The notes under the pieces: model-generated
Database searches by the model: none
The model's input: the letters and a program-made list of their open reading frames with translations, nothing else
What the model was told of the DNA's origin: nothing
In this document: piece by piece, positions 33,764 to 42,120 of the stretch
Layout of the letters: every line of letters starts with the position of its first letter
Numbering within the stretch: the stretch's first letter is position 1
DNA from: Phascolarctobacterium_A sp902463975
GTDB lineage: Bacteria > Bacillota > Negativicutes > Acidaminococcales > Acidaminococcaceae
Assembly (NCBI RefSeq): GCF_902463975.1
Contig: NZ_CABQHJ010000004.1
Coordinates: forward strand, 39,142 to 103,141
Direction: 5' to 3'
DNA: 64,000 nt
Translations under genes and position numbers: made by a program

Positions 33764-33801
33764 ATAGAGTTAGCAGTATCTTCGGGTACTGCTAACTCTA
33801 T
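33764..33801 (+). terminator. Long stable hairpin with UUCG loop inside the operon
   Basis: A 15-bp perfect stem (33764-33778 with 33787-33801) is extended by U-G and C-G pairs that close a UUCG tetraloop. There is no proper U-tract. It lies between the receptor and the first permease gene, so it may be a partial terminator or an RNA-stability element that raises receptor mRNA over the ABC genes. Confidence 0.6.
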
Positions 33802-33846
33802 ATCCATCTTTATTTAATATTTTATTATATTGGAGAATGCTTACAG

Positions 33847-34866
33847 ATGTCAGTGCTTCTATTAATTATATTGTTAATATCAATCATTATATCAGCTATG
33901 TTTGGCAGCGCTCCTCTTGCACTTGAAGATGTAATGGAAGTCATAAAAACAGGATTGTTTTATAGAGATTTAGATATAGCTGAAAATATGTTAACTACTT
34001 TTGATATAGTGTGGTTATTAAGGTTGCCGAGAATTATTTTAGCTATATGTATAGGAGCAGGCCTGTCTGTTTGTGGTGTAGTTATTCAGGCGATTGTACA
34101 AAATCCTTTAGCTGATCCATACATTCTGGGAGTATCGTCTGGTGCGTCTTTAGGAGCAACAACGGCGATAATGCTAGGCTTGGGTGTATTGTTAGGCGAA
34201 AATGCTATAGGTACATCTGCTTTTATCGGAGCTTTTATAGCCAGTGTTTTAGTTTTGGTTTTGTCTAATATCGGCGGAAAGGCAAATTCGGTAAAGCTTG
34301 TACTGGCAGGTACAGCTTTGAATGCGGTTTTCAGTGCTTTTTCCAGTTTTATTATATTTTTTGCAAACGATGCGGAAGGTATGCAAACCATAGTATATTG
34401 GTTGATGGGTAGTATGTCCGGTGCTAAATGGAGTTCTTTAGTAGTGATATTTCCTGTGACAGTATTGTTAATCGGATATTTCTGCAGTCAATCACGTATA
34501 TTAAACTTGATGTTATTAGGTGATGATGCTGCAATAACATTAGGGCATAAATTAAATGGCGTTAGAATATTGTTCCTGATGCTTATTTCAATTGTTATTG
34601 GATTAGATGTATATGCAGCCGGTATAGTTGGCTTTGTAGGATTGATTATTCCTCATATTTCAAGGATACTGGTTGGCGTAGATCATAAAAAATTAATACC
34701 CTTTAGTGCATTTTTAGGTGCTATATTTCTGTTATGGGCTGATGTTTTATGTAGAGTTATTATATCCAGAACGGAATTACCCATAGGAATATTAGTTTCA
34801 TTGGTCGGAGCACCTACTTTTATTTATTTGATGTTGAAAAAATCCTATGGATTTGGGAGTGAGTAA
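33847..34866 (+). CDS. FecCD/BtuC-type ABC transporter permease (system 1)
   Basis: Inner-membrane permease of 339 residues with about nine to ten helices. FecCD-family landmarks are LRLPRIILAICIGAGLSVCGV near residue 55, QNPLADPYILGVSSGASLGA near 85-105, and VGFVGLIIPHISRILVG near 255-275, the coupling region for the ATPase. It pairs with the ATPase at 34869, which starts two bases after this stop. The substrate is expected to be a corrinoid given the riboswitch. AT-rich codon use resembles the rest of the island. Confidence 0.92.
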   Translation: MSVLLLIILLISIIISAMFGSAPLALEDVMEVIKTGLFYRDLDIAENMLTTFDIVWLLRLPRIILAICIGAGLSVCGVVIQAIVQNPLADPYILGVSSGASLGATTAIMLGLGVLLGENAIGTSAFIGAFIASVLVLVLSNIGGKANSVKLVLAGTALNAVFSAFSSFIIFFANDAEGMQTIVYWLMGSMSGAKWSSLVVIFPVTVLLIGYFCSQSRILNLMLLGDDAAITLGHKLNGVRILFLMLISIVIGLDVYAAGIVGFVGLIIPHISRILVGVDHKKLIPFSAFLGAIFLLWADVLCRVIISRTELPIGILVSLVGAPTFIYLMLKKSYGFGSE

Positions 34867-34868
34867 TA

Positions 34869-35639
34869 ATGAAAATATTAGCTGAATCCATTAATTTATC
34901 CTATAGTAGTAAAAAAATTCTCAAGGATGTCGGGCTTAGGCTTGATAATAAAGAATTTTTGGGGATAATCGGACCGAATGGCAGTGGTAAAAGCTCATTT
35001 TTAAAGTGTATATATAGAGTTGTTAATCCCAATTCCGGAATTATATATTTAGATGAAAAACCTTTGGATGAAATCAGTTATCGTGAAACTGCTTTGAAAA
35101 TGGCAGTAGTCAGTCAGCATAATCCCTGTAGTTTTGATTTTTCCGTATTGGATATGGTACTTTTAGGCAGAACGCCTCATAAAAAGTTTTTAGAAAATAA
35201 TAATGAAAAAGATATAAATATTGCTAAGAATGCTTTGGAAAATGTTGGCTTACTTAATTTAGCAAACAGAAAATTTTCTACTTTAAGCGGTGGTGAGCAG
35301 CAACGTGTGATTCTTGCTAGAGCGCTGACGCAAGATACTGAATGCTTGCTTTTAGATGAGCCGACAAACCATTTAGATATAAAATATCAGCTGCAAATTA
35401 TGGATATAGTTAAAAAAACGGGAAAAACGGTTGTTGCCGTAGTACATGATTTGAATATTGCAGCTATGTATTGTGATAGAATTATCGCTATGAAGAAAGG
35501 AGAAGTAGTTGGTTGTGGTACGCCTAAAGAGTTACTTACTGAAAAATTTATATATGATTTATATGGAGTTAGAGCTGTTGTGAGTAATGACTTAGGGATT
35601 CTTAGTATTCGCTATATGCCTAATTACTTAGTAAGATGA
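34869..35639 (+). CDS. FepC/BtuD-type ABC transporter ATPase (system 1)
   Basis: ATP-binding subunit of 256 residues. Walker A GPNGSGKSS near residue 38, Q-loop VVSQHNP, signature LSGGEQQR near 138, Walker B CLLLDEPTNHLD near 158 and the switch His in VVHDLN are all intact. It starts two bases after the permease, so translation is coupled. The next binding-protein frame overlaps its end, although the chosen start lies 26 nt beyond. It energises corrinoid or chelate import with the adjacent permease. Confidence 0.94.
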   Translation: MKILAESINLSYSSKKILKDVGLRLDNKEFLGIIGPNGSGKSSFLKCIYRVVNPNSGIIYLDEKPLDEISYRETALKMAVVSQHNPCSFDFSVLDMVLLGRTPHKKFLENNNEKDINIAKNALENVGLLNLANRKFSTLSGGEQQRVILARALTQDTECLLLDEPTNHLDIKYQLQIMDIVKKTGKTVVAVVHDLNIAAMYCDRIIAMKKGEVVGCGTPKELLTEKFIYDLYGVRAVVSNDLGILSIRYMPNYLVR

Positions 35640-35665
35640 TAGAAAGAACGGAAGGAGCTTTTAAT

Positions 35666-36718
35666 ATGAAAAGAATATTTTATATACTGCTGATGTCAGT
35701 AATGACATTGTTCTTGATAGCTGGTTGTGGTAGTGAAAGCAAGGGTGCAAATGTCAAAGTACATACTATATGTGATAGCGTAGGAAGAAATGTTGAGATT
35801 CCTTATCCGGTTACTAAAGCTGCTGTTGCGAATGCGTATAATGTTGAGCTTATAAATGCTATTGGTGCACTTGATAATGTTGTTGGTGTTGATTTTAATA
35901 TTTACAATGATCAGGCAGGTTTTAAAAATAAATTTAAAAAAGAGCAGATAATAGGTAAAAACCAAAGAGAGCTGAATTACGAAAAAATTATTGAGATTAA
36001 CCCGCAAGTTTTAATATTAACAGGTAATGGTGCTGTTGAAGAAGCCGAGAAAAAGCTAAAGCCTTTTGGTATTAAGGTCATTGTATGTGATTCTTATTAT
36101 ACAGAAGACTTTGAGAAAAATTGTAAGCTTATAGGCTCCATTTTTGGCAAAGAAAAAGCAGCCGATGAATTAACGGCTTATTTTATGGATAAGCTTGCCT
36201 ATATTAATAAGCAGCTTGCTGGTGTAGAAAAGAAGAAAGTATATTTTGAATATAGAAGGATAGGTAGTACTACAATTCCGGGGAATTATTTTTATAAAAT
36301 GATTGAATATGCTGGTGGCGCGAATATTTTTAGCGATGCCAAGAATGTTAACGTTGATCCGGAGTCGATAATCGAAAGAAATCCAGAATATATTATCAAG
36401 GTATCGAATGTTAATGTTCAATCTACATATGAGCCTCCGACAGCAGATGAACAAAAAGCAATTTTGGCTGAGATTAAAAATCGTCCTGGTTGGGATAGTG
36501 TTGATGCTGTAAAAAATAATAAAATTTTGCTTTTATCTCATTATGTTCATGGAGGAGCATCAAAACTGGTTGGTACTATGTATGTTGCTAAGTATTTATA
36601 TCCTGACAAATTGCCGGATTTGCATCCAGAGCAGGTCTTTAAGGATTGGTTAGAAAAATACCAACACCTATCTTATATTGAGGGGCATACCTACCCCAAA
36701 TTTAATTTGAACGATTGA
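35666..36718 (+). CDS. ABC transporter substrate-binding lipoprotein, BtuF/FecB type (system 2)
   Basis: Second binding protein of the cluster, 350 residues, a true lipoprotein with lipobox LIAGC (Cys21). The family opening TICDSVGRNVEIPYPVTKAA is followed by EIINPQV-like ELNYEKIIEINPQVLIL and a second lobe with MIEYAGGANIF, NPEYIIKVS and VKNNKILLLSHYV. Start: ATG at 35666 with AAGGAG upstream; the longer frame from 35636 is rejected. The permease gene follows after 13 nt. It probably serves the second permease/ATPase pair, while the anchored protein at 30503 serves the first; this pairing is inferred from order only. Confidence 0.9.
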   Translation: MKRIFYILLMSVMTLFLIAGCGSESKGANVKVHTICDSVGRNVEIPYPVTKAAVANAYNVELINAIGALDNVVGVDFNIYNDQAGFKNKFKKEQIIGKNQRELNYEKIIEINPQVLILTGNGAVEEAEKKLKPFGIKVIVCDSYYTEDFEKNCKLIGSIFGKEKAADELTAYFMDKLAYINKQLAGVEKKKVYFEYRRIGSTTIPGNYFYKMIEYAGGANIFSDAKNVNVDPESIIERNPEYIIKVSNVNVQSTYEPPTADEQKAILAEIKNRPGWDSVDAVKNNKILLLSHYVHGGASKLVGTMYVAKYLYPDKLPDLHPEQVFKDWLEKYQHLSYIEGHTYPKFNLND

Positions 36719-36731
36719 GGTGGCTGTTACT

Positions 36732-37778
36732 ATGTTGGAGCAACAATATGAGCGAGAGTGCAGAAGAAAAACAGCTTATATTGCAGTAGGCTTGGTGATG
36801 ATAGTCTTTTTCGCTTTTGCTTTCTCGGTTATTGGTATGGATGTACCTGTTTTTCAATCAGTAGTTGCTTTAAAGGCACTTTATACTGGGAATATTAATG
36901 ACGGCACTTATGCTGCTGCAAATAAAATCATCGTTTTATTACGTATGCCTCGAATATTATTGGCTGTCATTGCTGGCGTTGGTTTGTCTGTAGCTGGTTC
37001 AATAATGCAGTCTATAACAAGAAATTACCTTGTCAGCCCGTTTACTTTAGGTGTATCTTCAGCTGCTGCTTTTGGCGCATCAATGTGCATAGTTTTCGGA
37101 ACAAGCTTATTCTTTCAAAGTGAAATAGGAATTATTTCCTGCGCTTTTTTAGCTTCTTGCTGTTGTGGCTGTATTGTTTATGGACTGGCAAATAAAATTG
37201 GAGTAAAGCCTAGTACATTAGTTTTGGTTGGTATAGCGTTAAATTATTTGTTTAGTGCTATGACGGCAACAATTGAGTTTTTCGCCAAGGAGCATAAATT
37301 GGAGGCTGTGGTACAGTGGACTTTTGGTTCTTTTAATAAAGCAACGTGGGAAAATGTTTTGATATCATTTATTGTTGTTGCGATAGCAAGTTTTGTTATC
37401 TGGAAATACTCTTTGATTTTGAATGTTATGGCTAGCAATAATGATGAAATGGCTAGAAGCTTAGGTGTAAATACTGATAGAATTCGTACTTATGGTGGCT
37501 TGCTTGCTATACTGATTACATCTACAGTAATAAGCTTTACTGGTGTTATTGGGTTTGTTGGTCTTATTGCTCCACATATGGCACGTTTTATAATTGGAAC
37601 TGACCACAGATTCTACATTCCTTTTTCTGGAATTTTGGGAGCGATATTATTACTTGTTTCAGATACTTTTGGTAAGCTGATTCTGTATCCGGTTAATATT
37701 CCTGTAGGTATAGTTGTATCCTTCTTGGGTGTACCTCTTTTTGTACATTTGGTTTTGCATAAAAGCGGAAATTATTGA
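36732..37778 (+). CDS. FecCD/BtuC-type ABC transporter permease (system 2)
   Basis: Second FecCD-type permease, 348 residues and about ten helices. Landmarks: LRMPRILLAVIAGVGLSVAGS near residue 75, NYLVSPFTLGVSSAAAFGASM near 103-122 and GVIGFVGLIAPHMARFIIG near 265-285. It is clearly paralogous to the permease at 33847 but divergent along its whole length, so this is not a recent duplication. Start: ATG at 36732, nine bases after GAGGTG; the upstream GTG is part of that site. The ATPase gene follows after 13 nt. Confidence 0.92.
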   Translation: MLEQQYERECRRKTAYIAVGLVMIVFFAFAFSVIGMDVPVFQSVVALKALYTGNINDGTYAAANKIIVLLRMPRILLAVIAGVGLSVAGSIMQSITRNYLVSPFTLGVSSAAAFGASMCIVFGTSLFFQSEIGIISCAFLASCCCGCIVYGLANKIGVKPSTLVLVGIALNYLFSAMTATIEFFAKEHKLEAVVQWTFGSFNKATWENVLISFIVVAIASFVIWKYSLILNVMASNNDEMARSLGVNTDRIRTYGGLLAILITSTVISFTGVIGFVGLIAPHMARFIIGTDHRFYIPFSGILGAILLLVSDTFGKLILYPVNIPVGIVVSFLGVPLFVHLVLHKSGNY

Positions 37779-37791
37779 GTAGGTGGCAAGT

Positions 37792-38559
37792 ATGGAATTA
37801 GTGGTAAAAGATATATCCTTTGGATACAACAAAAATGTCAACGTTTTAGATAAGGTTAGATTTAGTGTAAGAAGCGGAGAAGTATTAGGCATCTTGGGCC
37901 CTAATGGTACAGGTAAGACTACTTTGCTGAAATGCATTAATAATATTATTAGGTATAGAAGCGGTGATATATACTTTAATGATCAAAGCTTATCTGGCTT
38001 GAATCAATTTGAGATGGCAAAGATTATTGCTTATGTTCCGCAGTATATTAATAATATGTTTCCTGTAAGTGTTATCGATACTGTTTTGATGGGGAGATTA
38101 CCTTACTCTAGATACGGATATTCTGAAGAGGATAGAAAAATAGCTTTTGATACGATTCGCATTATGAATTTGGAGAAGTTTGCTTTTCGCAATATCATGG
38201 AAATGAGTGGCGGCGAGAGACAAAGAGTGTTAATTGCTAGAGCAATGGTACAGCAACCTAAAATAATCACCTTAGATGAACCTACAAGCAGTTTGGATTT
38301 ACATAATCAATTGTTTATTTTGAAGCTTGTATCTGAAATAGCTAAAACAAATAATATAAGCATAATTATGACAATCCATGATTTGAATTTGGCATCGATG
38401 TTTTGTGATAATTTATTGATGCTAAAGGATTCTCACGTTTTTGCTTATGGTAAAAGCCAAGAAGTAATTAATGAGAAAAATATTAGTGAAATGTACAATG
38501 TAAATACTAAAGTAAGCTTTGTTGATGGTTTTAAACATGTAAGGCTTTTAAAAGAATAA
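37792..38559 (+). CDS. FepC/BtuD-type ABC transporter ATPase (system 2)
   Basis: ATP-binding subunit of 255 residues. Motifs: Walker A GPNGTGKTT near 37, Q-loop YVPQYIN, signature MSGGERQRV near 140, Walker B IITLDEPTSSLD near 160 and switch His in TIHDLN. It completes a second full importer and is the last gene of the riboswitch-controlled unit; a terminator follows. Start: ATG at 37792 behind TAGGTGG. Confidence 0.94.
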   Translation: MELVVKDISFGYNKNVNVLDKVRFSVRSGEVLGILGPNGTGKTTLLKCINNIIRYRSGDIYFNDQSLSGLNQFEMAKIIAYVPQYINNMFPVSVIDTVLMGRLPYSRYGYSEEDRKIAFDTIRIMNLEKFAFRNIMEMSGGERQRVLIARAMVQQPKIITLDEPTSSLDLHNQLFILKLVSEIAKTNNISIIMTIHDLNLASMFCDNLLMLKDSHVFAYGKSQEVINEKNISEMYNVNTKVSFVDGFKHVRLLKE

Positions 38560-38627
38560 AGTTTATTTTAGAAGTTGCTTTTTCTAATTTTATCAAACAA
38601 GCATATTTATACGTTAATACCTATTCA

Positions 38628-38669
38628 GCCGCCTGCAGAGGAAACTTCTTCTTCCGCAGGCAGCTTTTT
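38628..38669 (+). terminator. Terminator of the corrinoid-transport operon
   Basis: GC-rich stem GCCGCCTGC / GCAGGCAGC (one mismatch) with purine/pyrimidine pairing further in, then five T. It separates the operon from the histidine kinase. Confidence 0.75.
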
Positions 38670-38767
38670 GACGTATGCACTTGTAGAGATGTGCCTGGTG
38701 TTATATAATAAAATGTGTATGCATGAAATATGCACATGTTTGTTGACAGTGGCTCAATGGAGGGCTT

Positions 38768-41269
38768 ATGGACTTTAAATTTTTTAGGAACAGAATAAAG
38801 GTATCTCTATACAGCATAGGCATCTTCGCCTTCTTCCTGCTTGTTTCCCTGGTAAGCCTGTATATTGTGCGCGAAAAAATATTGGATAATTCGCATATTA
38901 TGGGACAGCAGCTGGCAGCCCGCTTTGCCACAAGGGAAACAGGACGCATAAAAGCTCAAGAAATTCTGCTGCGCAGTGCCGCGCAGAACCTTGCACATAT
39001 GCTGGAAATGAAGCCAGATATGACGGATGCAGAGCTGGAGGAGGCGCTGACGCATTTTACCGATTATATGGAAAAAAATGCTGATGTGGGCCGCTTTGAT
39101 ATGTGCGCTGTAGTACACGGGCATCTTATTGGCAAGCGATTGGAGGGACAGCCGACAGATGTTGCTTCGCTGAAATGGTATCAGGCAGCGCTGAGCAATA
39201 AAAGCGGCGTAGCCTATACTAATTTATATCAATACGGCAAGAATAATGAGCGCCTGCTGACGATGGCCGTGCGCTTTAGCGATAACAATGTACTGGCGAT
39301 GAATCTTTATCCGGAGCGTCTGAATGGCCTGCTGAGTGACAATAAGCTGCCGAAGGACAGCTATTACTACCTTTGCGATCCGTCCGGTAATATTATGTTT
39401 ACCATCAATGACCGCAATCTGTCGATAGAAGAAGAGCAACCTTATGTAGATAAAATCTTTAAGGAAATCCGTGAATCTGACAGTGATGTATCTTATATTA
39501 CCGACTATGAAGGCAATAAGCGCGGTGTTTACTACACGGTTTCGGAAAAGGGCTGGATATCTATTGTAACGATTCCATATGATTTCCTGATGGGTGATTA
39601 TAAGGATTTGATGCAGTGGTTCAGCCTGACGCTGGCTATTTTCCTGCTGCTGGCTGCCGGTTTGGCACTGCGCGAGCATTTGCTGAACAGGGAGCTGCAA
39701 AGCATCAATGAGGTTATCCGCGTTATGAGCAAATCATTCCTGGCTGTGTTCAGAGTTAATTATATTACAGGACGCTATTATATGCTGAAAAGTACCCCGC
39801 CAGGACCTCAGGAGCCTGAGGGCGATTATGATGAGCTGCTGCAGGAGCTGATAAAGAATGTGGAGCCGGAGGCTACCGAAGAATTTGCGACCAGCTTTGC
39901 GCGTGAGCATATCAAGGATCTGGTGGAGCGTCATATCAATGACTTCGGCGGTGAGTTCCGCTATCGCTTCGGTAAGGAATACAGATGGCTGAATGTCCGC
40001 CTGATGCGCGATGATTTGCTGAATAAGGACGAAGCGGTTTTCTTCTTCCGTGAGGTAGACGCCGAAAAGCAGAAGGAGCTGGAGCATATTCAGGTGACGG
40101 AGCAGGCGCTGCAGGTAGCACGCGAAAATGCCAAGTCCAGAAACATGTTCTTCTCTGCACTGTCGCACGATATGCGTGCGCCTCTCAACGGCATTATCGG
40201 CATGGCGGAGCTGGCAGAGCTGCACAAGGATGACTGCGTGCAGGTGAAGGAATATATCCGCAAAATAAGCGCCGCAGGGCAGCAGCTGCTGACCTTGATT
40301 AACGATATCCTGGAAATGGCGCGTCTGGACAACGGCAAGGTGGAGCATGTGCAGGAAACCTTTATGATTGCCAAGGTAGCGCAGGATACCAGCGATATTT
40401 TTGCGGCGCAGGCCGAGCTGGAGCAGAAGTTCTTTGACTCTCAGCTGATGCTGCAAGAAGATGAAATGGTGAGCGGCGATTTGCAGGGCTTGCAGCAGAT
40501 TTTGAATAATATTTTGTCGAATGCGATTAAATATACCAAGGCGCATGGCAAAATCAGCTTTCTGGCACGTCGCGAGCTGAGCAATGAGCGCAACCGTGTG
40601 CATTATACCTTTGTCATTAAAGATACCGGCTGCGGTATGTCGGCTAAATTCCTGGAGAAAATTTACAAACCGTTTGAACGCGACAGCCGTTTCGGTGTGC
40701 CGCGCGTTACCGGCACCGGCTTAGGCATGACGATTGTCAAAAGCCTGGTAGAGCGTATGGATGGCAGCATTCATATCAGCAGCCGTGTTGATGAAGGCAC
40801 CTGCGTAATTATTTCTTTGCCGTTCAATATTGTGAAAAAAGTAGAAAGCAAGCCTCAGGATGCAATGCCGAAGCTGGAGGATTTTGCAGGCTGCAGAATT
40901 TTGGTAGCAGAGGATAACAGTATCAACATGGAGATTATCAGCGAGCTGCTGACGATGAATGGTTTAGAGGTATTGCCGGCAAGCAACGGCAAGGAGGCCG
41001 TGAAGCTGTTTGAGTCTTCGGAGGAGGGCAGCATCAGCATGGTGCTGATGGACATGCAGATGCCGGAAATGGATGGCTGTGAGGCTGCCGAGGCTATCAG
41101 AGTTTTGCCGCGTGAGGATGCGCGTAAGGTGCCGATTCTGGCGCTGACAGGCAACAGCGGCAGTGATGACGTGGAACGCGCGATGGCTGCCGGCATGAAT
41201 GATTTTATGGTGAAACCGGTACAGATGAAGCTGCTGGCGCAGATGATGAGTGCGTACCTGCAGCATTAA
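38768..41269 (+). CDS. Hybrid sensor histidine kinase with periplasmic sensor domain
   Basis: Membrane kinase of 833 residues. Transmembrane helix 1 (about 14-36), an extracytoplasmic Cache-like sensor (about 40-275), helix 2 (about 283-300), a PAS-like domain (about 315-435), HisKA with the phospho-acceptor in SALSHDMRAPLNG (about His466), an ATPase domain with NNILSNAIKYT, DTGCGMS and GTGLGMT, and a C-terminal receiver with LMDMQMPEMDG (about Asp760) and a late MVKPV Lys. Cache domains often bind amino or organic acids. GGAGGG precedes the ATG. An HPt protein is encoded next, so a phosphorelay is likely; no separate response regulator is visible. Confidence 0.92.
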   Translation: MDFKFFRNRIKVSLYSIGIFAFFLLVSLVSLYIVREKILDNSHIMGQQLAARFATRETGRIKAQEILLRSAAQNLAHMLEMKPDMTDAELEEALTHFTDYMEKNADVGRFDMCAVVHGHLIGKRLEGQPTDVASLKWYQAALSNKSGVAYTNLYQYGKNNERLLTMAVRFSDNNVLAMNLYPERLNGLLSDNKLPKDSYYYLCDPSGNIMFTINDRNLSIEEEQPYVDKIFKEIRESDSDVSYITDYEGNKRGVYYTVSEKGWISIVTIPYDFLMGDYKDLMQWFSLTLAIFLLLAAGLALREHLLNRELQSINEVIRVMSKSFLAVFRVNYITGRYYMLKSTPPGPQEPEGDYDELLQELIKNVEPEATEEFATSFAREHIKDLVERHINDFGGEFRYRFGKEYRWLNVRLMRDDLLNKDEAVFFFREVDAEKQKELEHIQVTEQALQVARENAKSRNMFFSALSHDMRAPLNGIIGMAELAELHKDDCVQVKEYIRKISAAGQQLLTLINDILEMARLDNGKVEHVQETFMIAKVAQDTSDIFAAQAELEQKFFDSQLMLQEDEMVSGDLQGLQQILNNILSNAIKYTKAHGKISFLARRELSNERNRVHYTFVIKDTGCGMSAKFLEKIYKPFERDSRFGVPRVTGTGLGMTIVKSLVERMDGSIHISSRVDEGTCVIISLPFNIVKKVESKPQDAMPKLEDFAGCRILVAEDNSINMEIISELLTMNGLEVLPASNGKEAVKLFESSEEGSISMVLMDMQMPEMDGCEAAEAIRVLPREDARKVPILALTGNSGSDDVERAMAAGMNDFMVKPVQMKLLAQMMSAYLQH

Positions 41270-41291
41270 GAGCAGAAAGGGGTGCGAAGAC

Positions 41292-41657
41292 GTGCATTTA
41301 CAGGAACTGCCGCAGTATGTGGCGATTGATATTCAGGAGGCGCTGGAAGAGCGCTTTATGGAAAGTGAAGCTATGTATGTGCGCTTTTTGCGCAAGCTGC
41401 TGACAACCGATGATTACAGACTGATGGAGGAGGCTGCTGCCGCAGAAAATTGGCAGGAGGTGCTGCGCTATGCGCACAATCTGAAGGGCGTGTGTGCAAC
41501 GCTGGGGCTGACAGGCTTGCAGACGCAGTTTGCCGATATTGTGAGCCTGCTGCGCAGCGAGGACTATACCGTGCCGCAGCTGCAGGCGAAGCTGGCTGCG
41601 GTTAAGATTGACTGGCAGCGCACGCTGCAATATATTGAGGAGCTGGAGAGCGCATGA
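41292..41657 (+). CDS. HPt-domain phosphotransfer protein
   Basis: Histidine-containing phosphotransfer protein of 121 residues, a single four-helix bundle. The phospho-accepting site is AHNLKGVCATLGL (His-x-x-Lys-Gly, near residue 63). It would take phosphate from the receiver of the kinase at 38768 and pass it to a response regulator encoded elsewhere. Start: GTG at 41292 with AAAGGGG upstream; the open frame to 41250 overlaps the kinase and lacks a site. Its TGA overlaps the ATG of crcB (TGATG). Confidence 0.85.
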   Translation: MHLQELPQYVAIDIQEALEERFMESEAMYVRFLRKLLTTDDYRLMEEAAAAENWQEVLRYAHNLKGVCATLGLTGLQTQFADIVSLLRSEDYTVPQLQAKLAAVKIDWQRTLQYIEELESA

Positions 41658-42028
41658 TGGAAATAATAAGTGTAGCAGTCGGCGGTGCTTTGGGTGCAGT
41701 GTGCCGTTATCTGCTGGGTAATTTTATCAGCAGAGCGAGCGGCAGCGCCCTTCCCTGGGGAACCTTCGCCATAAATATCATAGGCTGCTTTTGCATGGGC
41801 CTTTTGATGACGCTGATTGTGGAGCGCGGTCTGCTGCCTGCGGCCTGGCGCCTGTTCTTGTGCGTAGGCTTGTTGGGCGGCTTCACCACCTTTTCCTCGT
41901 TTGGCTATGAAAGCCTGATGCTGCTGACGGAGGGTAATATCGCTGCCGCGGCAGCGTACAGCGGCGGCAGCCTGCTTTTGGGACTGCTGGCTGCGGGAGC
42001 AGGCGTGCTGGCGGGTAAAGGGGTATGA
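41657..42028 (+). CDS. crcB: Fluoride exporter CrcB/FluC
   Basis: Small four-helix membrane protein of 123 residues, the family's usual length, forming dual-topology fluoride channels. Signatures: GGALGAVCRYLLG near residue 10, GTFAINIIGCFCMG near 35-48 and GLLGGFTTFSSFGYE near 72-86 (the Phe box and sodium site). Start: ATG at 41657, six bases after GGAGAG; an ATG at 41654 is also possible. The overlap with the HPt gene suggests co-transcription, which is odd for a fluoride exporter. No fluoride riboswitch is visible here. Confidence 0.92.
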   Translation: MEIISVAVGGALGAVCRYLLGNFISRASGSALPWGTFAINIIGCFCMGLLMTLIVERGLLPAAWRLFLCVGLLGGFTTFSSFGYESLMLLTEGNIAAAAAYSGGSLLLGLLAAGAGVLAGKGV

Positions 42029-42120
42029 GCTTGAACGCTTAACGGAATAGACAACGCTTGTAAAATGTATGTTATAATCAGTAATGTAGACTATGCGCAA
42101 AAAGCAAGGGGGAGAATCAT

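Noticed and set aside
38575..38778. 67-codon frame between the ABC operon and the kinase
   Set aside because: It runs through the terminator hairpin and has no ribosome site or family features.
41654..42028. Fluoride riboswitch for crcB
   Set aside because: crcB overlaps the HPt gene, so there is no leader that could hold one, and no conserved motif was seen.
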